Under the pieces are notes generated by a model. The model saw nothing but the letters and a program-made list of their open reading frames with translations, was not told the DNA's origin and did no database searches. Below, in pieces: positions 58,987 to 64,000 of a DNA stretch of 64,000 nucleotides. How positions within the stretch are numbered: position 1 is the stretch's first letter; each line of letters opens with the position of its first letter. The stretch spans positions 1-64,000 of the forward strand of contig NC_021506.1 in the NCBI RefSeq assembly GCF_000412695.1. Direction: 5' to 3'. The stretch is from Pseudomonas resinovorans NBRC 106553. GTDB taxonomy: Bacteria; Pseudomonadota; Gammaproteobacteria; Pseudomonadales; Pseudomonadaceae. The position numbers and the translations under genes are program-made.

Positions 58987-59760
58987 ATGACTCATTCAGT
59001 GGTCAACATCGACCACCTCAAACAGCAGGTACTCCCTGAGTTGTTTGCTTTCCCGGCTCGCCTCGGCGAGTACGGGGGCGTAGCGGATAGCTCTGCCAAA
59101 ATCGATCAACTATCAGATCTCATGGAGAGCGGGTCGGCGGCAGCGCTTGCGGCCAAAATCGCAGAAATCCTCTCGAAAATGGCCGACGCCTCGCCGGAGC
59201 AGATTACCCGGAAGCCGACCTGGTTCGAGAAGGTTCTGGGCGGAGCCGTGGAAAAGCAGGTTCGCTATCAAGTCGCCCGGTCAACACTGGAACAGCTACT
59301 GGCCGAAGCTGAAGGACACGCCCAAGGTGTACGCGATACGGTCAGTGCCATCAGCAGAATGATCGTTGCCCACGCCGAAGAGGCGGAAGCACTGAAAGTG
59401 TTCATCCAGGCCGGGCGCGAATTCCTCGAAGAGAACCCTCTCATCGGGACGGTAGCGGAGGGGGAGATCGAGTTTGATCGGCCGCGAGAGCGGCTGGCGC
59501 GAAAGCTCGCCAACTTGGCAACACTTCTGGCCTCACACGAACTGAGCGTTAGCCAGATGAAGCTGAGCCGCGCCCAAGCCCTCGACATGCTCGATCGCTT
59601 CCGAGAGACAGTCACCGTACTGGTTCCAGTATGGCGGCAACACACCCTTACCCTGATCACCACCAAACACATGAGCCCGGCGATGGTCGAGGCTGCCAGC
59701 AAGGCGCATCAGGCGCTGATGGCCAGCCTGTCTGAAAGCCTGAATGGCGTGAAGCACTGA
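58987..59760 (+). CDS. Helical protein, divergent TelA-like partner
   Basis: A 257-residue helical cytoplasmic protein. Its order of segments (TWFEKVLGGAVEKQVRYQVA; TLEQLLAEAEGHAQGVRDTV; the FRETVTVLVPVWRQHTLTLI block) parallels the downstream TelA protein (IEKLVAEVDQTQ; IREITVPAWKRQFMLALTLN), so it is probably a shortened paralogue. AAGGAGAAATTTTCCGCC precedes the ATG. The gene is 10 bases from the next one. Function is unknown. Confidence 0.7.
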   Translation: MTHSVVNIDHLKQQVLPELFAFPARLGEYGGVADSSAKIDQLSDLMESGSAAALAAKIAEILSKMADASPEQITRKPTWFEKVLGGAVEKQVRYQVARSTLEQLLAEAEGHAQGVRDTVSAISRMIVAHAEEAEALKVFIQAGREFLEENPLIGTVAEGEIEFDRPRERLARKLANLATLLASHELSVSQMKLSRAQALDMLDRFRETVTVLVPVWRQHTLTLITTKHMSPAMVEAASKAHQALMASLSESLNGVKH

Positions 59761-59770
59761 GGAGCAAAAC

Positions 59771-60889
59771 ATGCAGCAGGAAATTACCGTGACAGATCTC
59801 GCCACTACCAACACCGAGCTTACCCCAGCTGGGCTTCAGGCTCTCGGTCTCCAGGAACAGGACATCCCCCAGATCAAGGCTGTAGCGGCACTGATCCAGG
59901 CAGAAAACCCGCTCTCGGTTTCTCAGTTCGGCAGGGAAGTGGCAGAACACACGTCCTCCTACGCCGACAGCTTGCTCGACCAGGTTCGTAACAGCGACCT
60001 GGACGATGCCGGCGCAAAGCTGAGCGAGGTGGTTGCCGTCGCGCAGTCGCTCAATGTCAGCGCGCTTTCCAATCGCCGTTCGCGCATCCCTGTCATCGGC
60101 CCGCTGATTGACAAAGTAACCCTGCGCGGCAAGTCCGTCATGGGTCAGTTCGACACCACGCGAGAGCAAATTGAAAAGCTCGTTGCTGAAGTCGACCAAA
60201 CACAAGCGGGCATTTCTGCTCGGAATACCGGCCTCGAGTCCATGTTCGTTGCGGTACGCGAGGAGCATCGCCTGCTTGGCATCCACATTGCCGCCGGTAA
60301 GCAGCGCCTTGCGGAGCTACAGATGCAGGTTTCTCAGCTTCGGGCGAACATCGGGAACGACCCAGCCCGCTTGCAGCAAGTTGCGGATCTGGATGCACTG
60401 ATCTCCAACCTCGACAAGCGTATTGGCGACCTCACGGCGCTCCAGCAGTCCGCGATGCAGAGCCTCCCGACGATTCGGATGATTCAAGCGAATAACCAGA
60501 TGCTGGTGGACAAGTTCCACACCATCCGGGAAATCACTGTGCCGGCTTGGAAGCGCCAATTCATGCTGGCTTTGACGCTGAACGAGCAGCGGAACGCCGT
60601 CCAGCTGGCCACCAAAATCGACGACACCACCAACGATCTCCTCAAACGCAACGCCGAGCTGCTGCACCGCAACTCCGTAGAGACGGCCAAAGCTAACCAG
60701 CGGTTGGTAATCGACGTGGACACCTTGCAGAAGGTCCAGGCCACGCTGATCCAGACCGTCGAAGACGTAATCAAAATCCAGCGTGAGGGCGTAGCTCAAC
60801 GCAAGGCCGCAGAGAAAGAGATCCAGGGCATGCGTCTCGATCTCCAGAAGCGCCTGGGCAGGACTGATGAAGTGAAGGAGCTTCACTGA
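59771..60889 (+). CDS. TelA family (toxic anion resistance) protein
   Basis: A 372-residue protein matching the TelA/KlaA family pattern (LTPAGLQALGLQEQDIPQIK; GRSVMGQFDTTREQIEKLVA-like text; VPAWKRQFMLALTLNEQRNA; LDLQKRLGRTDEVKELH at the end). GGAGCAAAAC precedes the ATG. TelA proteins are linked to tellurite and other stress, but the biochemical role is not settled. Its stop overlaps the start of the next gene (TGATG), so it is coupled to the membrane protein. Confidence 0.83.
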   Translation: MQQEITVTDLATTNTELTPAGLQALGLQEQDIPQIKAVAALIQAENPLSVSQFGREVAEHTSSYADSLLDQVRNSDLDDAGAKLSEVVAVAQSLNVSALSNRRSRIPVIGPLIDKVTLRGKSVMGQFDTTREQIEKLVAEVDQTQAGISARNTGLESMFVAVREEHRLLGIHIAAGKQRLAELQMQVSQLRANIGNDPARLQQVADLDALISNLDKRIGDLTALQQSAMQSLPTIRMIQANNQMLVDKFHTIREITVPAWKRQFMLALTLNEQRNAVQLATKIDDTTNDLLKRNAELLHRNSVETAKANQRLVIDVDTLQKVQATLIQTVEDVIKIQREGVAQRKAAEKEIQGMRLDLQKRLGRTDEVKELH

Positions 60890-62277
60890 TGACCGAACCA
60901 GTCCAACTTTTCCGGTTGCGGGTCGACGGCCTCGTTTCGAAGGAAAACATTCCCTTAGCGCAGCTATCGAGTCTCTTGAATGACTATGGCGTCGTGGAGG
61001 ACAGTACCTTGAATAGGCTGATGGCTGGCCAGACCGAGCGCGTTCTCGGTCAAGAGCTGGAACTGTCCAGGCAGACTCCAGAGGTTGACCCGCAGTTGTA
61101 CACGCTGCTTGTTGATGGAAAAGTCGCCGCGAAGGACGTTCCTGATGCAGAGCTCGACAAGCTCCTCGCTAATTACGGTGCTCGTAGAAAGGAAATATCT
61201 CGTGGTCTCGTTGCAGGCAAGACACAGCGTGTGCTCGGTCAGGATCTGAAGCTATTACGGCAGCCGGTTGGGCAAACGGTACATGTCACCGCCAAGCACG
61301 AACAAGCCTCAAACGAAGCGAAAGCAGAGCCGACAGCGCAGAAGACACATCGAGCCCAACCCGAACCAGCTTTGCCGGCAAAAGCGCCGACGCCTTTTGA
61401 CGCGCCCCTCCAGGAACTGATCTCGCGGGCGAAGAAGCTACGCAAAGGCACGCTCATCTACGGTGGTACCGCCCTGGGTTTGGCGGTATTCGGGGGCGTA
61501 TTTTACGCGCTGGGTATCGCCGCAGAGCCAACAACGGCTATTGACCAGATCCTGGTTCCTGATGCGATCGCCAAGGCCTTCCAAGCATCGGGCCACGAGG
61601 GCGGCGGTATTGGCGGGTTGATGGGGGTCGAATCAGCCGTCGACTCGATCCTCAATAGCACAGCTCTCAAAATGATCAGCGCGGTTGCAATGATTGCGGG
61701 TGTAGGCCTTGCGGTTATTACCGGACGCTTGTTCAACATCGTTCCCGCCGTCATGGTCGGCATGATGCCGCACATCATGGGAGCGTTTCTGGGGATACTA
61801 GATCCGGGCACGGCAAGCACGGCAAGCAAGCCCAGCGAGTTTTATTCCGCGGTTGAGTCTAAGAACCTACCGACGCTTCAGCGTCTGCTCAGCTCCAGAG
61901 AGGATCTGGACGAGGTGGCCAGGGCGTATGTGCTAGCCCAAGCATCTGTTGCCGGCGGCAGCTCCTCGAAGTGGGTTGTTCTGACAGCGAAAAATCTGCG
62001 AGAGGGAAAAATTAAGGGCGACTTCTCCGTGCCGGCCGGCATTGCCTACGCCATCGAGGCAACTGCGCTTGGCCCAGAAAGCCCGTCTCTTTCTGATCGA
62101 GCCGAACAGCATCGCCAGAGTGCCTTGGCCGAGGCAAGCGACTGGAAGCGCAACAGCTTCTGGGCACTTCTCCTGGCAGGGTTGTTTGGTGTCATTGCCA
62201 CGGGCCATGAATCGATCGCGCAAATTATCTTTCGCAGGGTTCGTCGCATTGGCGAGCTTCTTACCCCGCTGCGGTAG
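60889..62277 (+). CDS. Membrane protein with N-terminal tandem repeats, coupled to TelA
   Basis: A 462-residue protein. Residues about 6-60 and 72-130 are two copies of one module (LRVDGLVSKENIPLAQLSSL versus LLVDGKVAAKDVPDAELDKL, each ending RVLGQ.L.L.RQ). A Pro/Ala linker follows, then hydrophobic segments near 188-210 (IYGGTALGLAVFGGVFYALG), 265-305 and close to the C-terminus (SFWALLLAGLFGVIATG). The topology suggests an N-terminal cytoplasmic adaptor and several membrane helices. Not recognised. A terminator follows it. Confidence 0.72.
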   Translation: MTEPVQLFRLRVDGLVSKENIPLAQLSSLLNDYGVVEDSTLNRLMAGQTERVLGQELELSRQTPEVDPQLYTLLVDGKVAAKDVPDAELDKLLANYGARRKEISRGLVAGKTQRVLGQDLKLLRQPVGQTVHVTAKHEQASNEAKAEPTAQKTHRAQPEPALPAKAPTPFDAPLQELISRAKKLRKGTLIYGGTALGLAVFGGVFYALGIAAEPTTAIDQILVPDAIAKAFQASGHEGGGIGGLMGVESAVDSILNSTALKMISAVAMIAGVGLAVITGRLFNIVPAVMVGMMPHIMGAFLGILDPGTASTASKPSEFYSAVESKNLPTLQRLLSSREDLDEVARAYVLAQASVAGGSSSKWVVLTAKNLREGKIKGDFSVPAGIAYAIEATALGPESPSLSDRAEQHRQSALAEASDWKRNSFWALLLAGLFGVIATGHESIAQIIFRRVRRIGELLTPLR

Positions 62278-62295
62278 CTACTGCGAGCAGCGCTC

Positions 62296-62325
62296 AAACC
62301 CAAGCCTTGCTTGGGTTTTTTTTCC
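62296..62325 (+). terminator. Intrinsic terminator
   Basis: The stem AACCCAAGC / GCTTGGGTT with a three-base loop is followed by a run of nine T including stem bases. It closes the three-gene TelA-type operon. Confidence 0.92.
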
Positions 62326-62366
62326 CCTGAATAGCCTGGAATCACCCTTGTTTTAAGGAAAAGACC

Positions 62367-63335
62367 GTGAAATCGATCCTCATGATGTTTTTGGCCATGC
62401 AGATGGCCACGTCTCACTTCGCTCTTGCCTCCGCACCTACGACCTTCGAGCAGGCCAAGGTTGAGCTACGCCAGAAGGTCTACTACGACCGCAACACCAG
62501 CGAAGCCGGCGATCTTTACTGTGGGTGCGACTGGAAGTGGGTAGGGCGATCCGGAGGCCGTGTGGACTTCGCCTCGTGCGGGTACGAAGTCCGCGCTCAG
62601 GAGAATCGCGCGCAGCGCATCGAATGGGAGCACGTCTTGCCAGCATACGCCTTCGGCAGCCAGCGGCAGTGTTGGCAGAACGGGGGGCGCAAGAACTGCA
62701 TCGATACCGATCCGGTATTTCGCAAAATGGAAGCCGACATGCACAACCTTGCGGTGAGTGTTGGCGAGGTCAATGCTGACCGAAGCAATTTTCGCTATGG
62801 CGTTTTACCCTCAACACCGATGCAATACGGCGCTTGCCCGACCAGAACAGATTTTCAGCAGCGCGTGACAGAGCCTCGCGACCAGGTGAAGGGCGCGGTA
62901 GCCCGAATCTACTTCTACATGCACGACCGTTACGGGCTATCGATGTCCAGAGCACAACAGCAGTTGCTGATGGCCTGGGATCGTCAATACCCGGTGAGCG
63001 CGTGGGAACAGGAGCGTGACCGGCGGATCGCCAGAGTAATGGGGCATAGCAACCCATTCGTAACAGGTGAAAGATCCTGGAATCTCGGTATGCGAGTGAA
63101 GGGAGCGGGCACAATGGCACAGGCCATTCGGAGCGAACCAGTTCAGCACCAGGTATCTGGTGGATACGCCTCCAGCTCGCTTTCGCCGGTGATTGGCAAC
63201 CGCAATAGCAATGTTTACCACCTGCCAGTGGGCTGTCCGAGCTATGAAAAAGTCGGAACGCGCAACCGGGTAGAGTTTGCGAGCGCTGCGGACGCCGAAG
63301 CTGCGGGTTTCAAACGGGCCGGAAACTGCCGATAA
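62367..63335 (+). CDS. Secreted endonuclease I (EndA-like) with C-terminal Cys/His domain
   Basis: A 322-residue protein with a signal peptide (about residues 1-22, ending ALASA). It has an endonuclease I domain, with Glu88 and His89 in RIEWEHVLPAYAFG and the MHNLAVSVGEVNADRSNFRY segment that carries the metal-binding Asn; several Cys residues suit periplasmic disulfides. The C-terminal module GNRNSNVYHLPVGCPSYEKV continuing to GFKRAGNC is a metal-binding domain common in secreted nucleases. AAGGAAAAGACC precedes the start at the GTG-ATG region; ATG-like start at 62367 is taken. It has its own transcription start after the terminator. Confidence 0.85.
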   Translation: MKSILMMFLAMQMATSHFALASAPTTFEQAKVELRQKVYYDRNTSEAGDLYCGCDWKWVGRSGGRVDFASCGYEVRAQENRAQRIEWEHVLPAYAFGSQRQCWQNGGRKNCIDTDPVFRKMEADMHNLAVSVGEVNADRSNFRYGVLPSTPMQYGACPTRTDFQQRVTEPRDQVKGAVARIYFYMHDRYGLSMSRAQQQLLMAWDRQYPVSAWEQERDRRIARVMGHSNPFVTGERSWNLGMRVKGAGTMAQAIRSEPVQHQVSGGYASSSLSPVIGNRNSNVYHLPVGCPSYEKVGTRNRVEFASAADAEAAGFKRAGNCR

Positions 63336-63513
63336 GGGCCGTTCGGAGGGGATATGCGGTTTTGTAGCCTTCAGGGCCAGGTTAACCCTTCCTGAGCCTC
63401 CAGGGCGCTGTGCGGTCGTTACAGCCCGTGCTGACGGGAAGCGTGAGGTGAGGGAGCGAGTCTTGCGTGCCTGGCCGGGTGTATCGTGAAGATCTCCCGG
63501 CCGGCCTCGATGA

Positions 63514-63789
63514 TCAATCAACGGTCTGATGCTGTTTCGTTTTTGCAGTGTGCTGGGCCGGTACCGGACCAGAATGGGCTGGCGTAGTGGCCAAGGTGTG
63601 AGTAATCACCGAGCCGCTTTTGTTCGCCAGGTTCTTTGCCAGAGACTCGCGGACAACTTCCATCGTGAGTATTCGCGAGGTGGCAATCGCAGCTTTGAGG
63701 GGCTGGCCAGCTGCAACCAGTACCTCAACCATGTCCAGGGCCGTATTCACGCCGGCTTCAATTCGTTTCTCAACGCCATCAATCATCAT
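63514..63789 (-). CDS. Small protein of unknown function
   Basis: A 91-residue protein (start at 63789, GGAG nine bases upstream; an ATG five codons earlier is possible). The first two-thirds are helical (EKRIEAGVNTALDMVEVLVA; AATSRILTMEVVRESLAKNL-like text) and the tail is Pro/Thr/His-rich. It is not recognised. The 180 bases between this gene and the endonuclease gene hold nothing that can be supported. Confidence 0.45.
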   Translation of the reverse strand: MMIDGVEKRIEAGVNTALDMVEVLVAAGQPLKAAIATSRILTMEVVRESLAKNLANKSGSVITHTLATTPAHSGPVPAQHTAKTKQHQTVD

Positions 63790-64000
63790 CTTCTCGATCT
63801 CCATTTCAGGCAGCTGGCGGAATGCAAGCGGCCTCAGCAGAGCGTACGTGGTTCACCAGCTATTTGGGTAGAGCATCAAAGCGCGAGGCTAAAGGACGCA
63901 TCCTAATTATTAGGCTGCTACCGAATTTAACATAACAAAGATTATAAGAAGTCTAAGCTGTTGTTTATAAAGGGTAAGTCTACTGATCAACGACGCCTTT

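Noticed and set aside
1..64000. tRNA or rRNA genes and an integrase attachment site
   Set aside because: No cloverleaf-like or rRNA-like sequence was noticed on either strand, and the only tyrosine recombinase is the transposon-type TnpS. A tRNAscan run would be decisive.

Overview
The window looks like a Pseudomonas genome segment: GC-rich genes, Pseudomonas-type REP elements (consensus core TGTGGGAGCGGGCCTGCCCGCG), an OprD-family porin, AraC/XylS regulators and T6SS VgrG-island genes. A lower-GC carbazole catabolic cluster and a run of mobile elements have been spliced into this background. The car genes match, in order and in remembered protein sequence, the car operon of P. resinovorans CA10 / plasmid pCAR1. 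No database search was possible; that assignment is from recognition.

Region by region. (1) 1-3.2 kb: branched-chain-type ABC uptake genes (livGMHJ-like, minus strand). (2) 3.3-8.9 kb: anthranilate 1,2-dioxygenase operon antABC (minus), bracketed by two copies of a 1.19-kb IS5-family element (ISPre1-like). (3) 9.0-12.6 kb: OprD-type porin, AntR-like activator and a second AraC regulator. (4) 12.7-18.6 kb: REP array, then a minus-strand operon encoding a Rieske dioxygenase of unknown substrate (reductase, alpha, beta, isochorismatase-like, SDR, dienelactone hydrolase fused to a SnoaL-like domain). (5) 18.9-25.3 kb: DUF5329 gene and a vgrG island (frameshifted vgrG, DUF4123 adaptor, three tandem DUF3304 lipoproteins, one small ORF). 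(6) 25.3-41.4 kb: two direct IS copies flank a copied ant promoter plus broken antA, the car cluster (carAa-Ba-Bb-C-Ac-orf7-Ad-D-[hemerythrin, broken chemoreceptor]-F-E) and the early region of a Mu/BcepMu-like phage. (7) 41.4-57.0 kb: mobile-element mosaic: GGDEF-EAL fragment; Tn3-family transposon with a ParDE pair and a DUF2807 gene, its tnpA cut by an IS21-family element; a TcmP/three-Cys-motif gene pair; TnpS/TnpT cointegrate-resolution genes of Tn4651 type; an orphan antitoxin; and an IS66-family element with a pRiA4b ORF3 passenger and perfect 8-bp duplications. (8) 57-64 kb: plasmid- or island-like genes including a TelA-family gene set and a secreted endonuclease I.

How it works together: CarAaAcAd dioxygenates carbazole, CarBaBb cleaves the ring meta to the broken C-N bond, and CarC releases anthranilate and 2-hydroxypenta-2,4-dienoate. 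CarD, CarE and CarF take the dienoate to pyruvate and acetyl-CoA. AntABC turns anthranilate into catechol. The car operon lies downstream of a second copy of the ant promoter carried in by an IS, so AntR and anthranilate should drive both pathways. The least explained parts are the TcmP/three-Cys pair, the TelA-membrane protein-nuclease cluster, the unassigned Rieske operon, and the hemerythrin plus chemoreceptor remnant inside the car operon.
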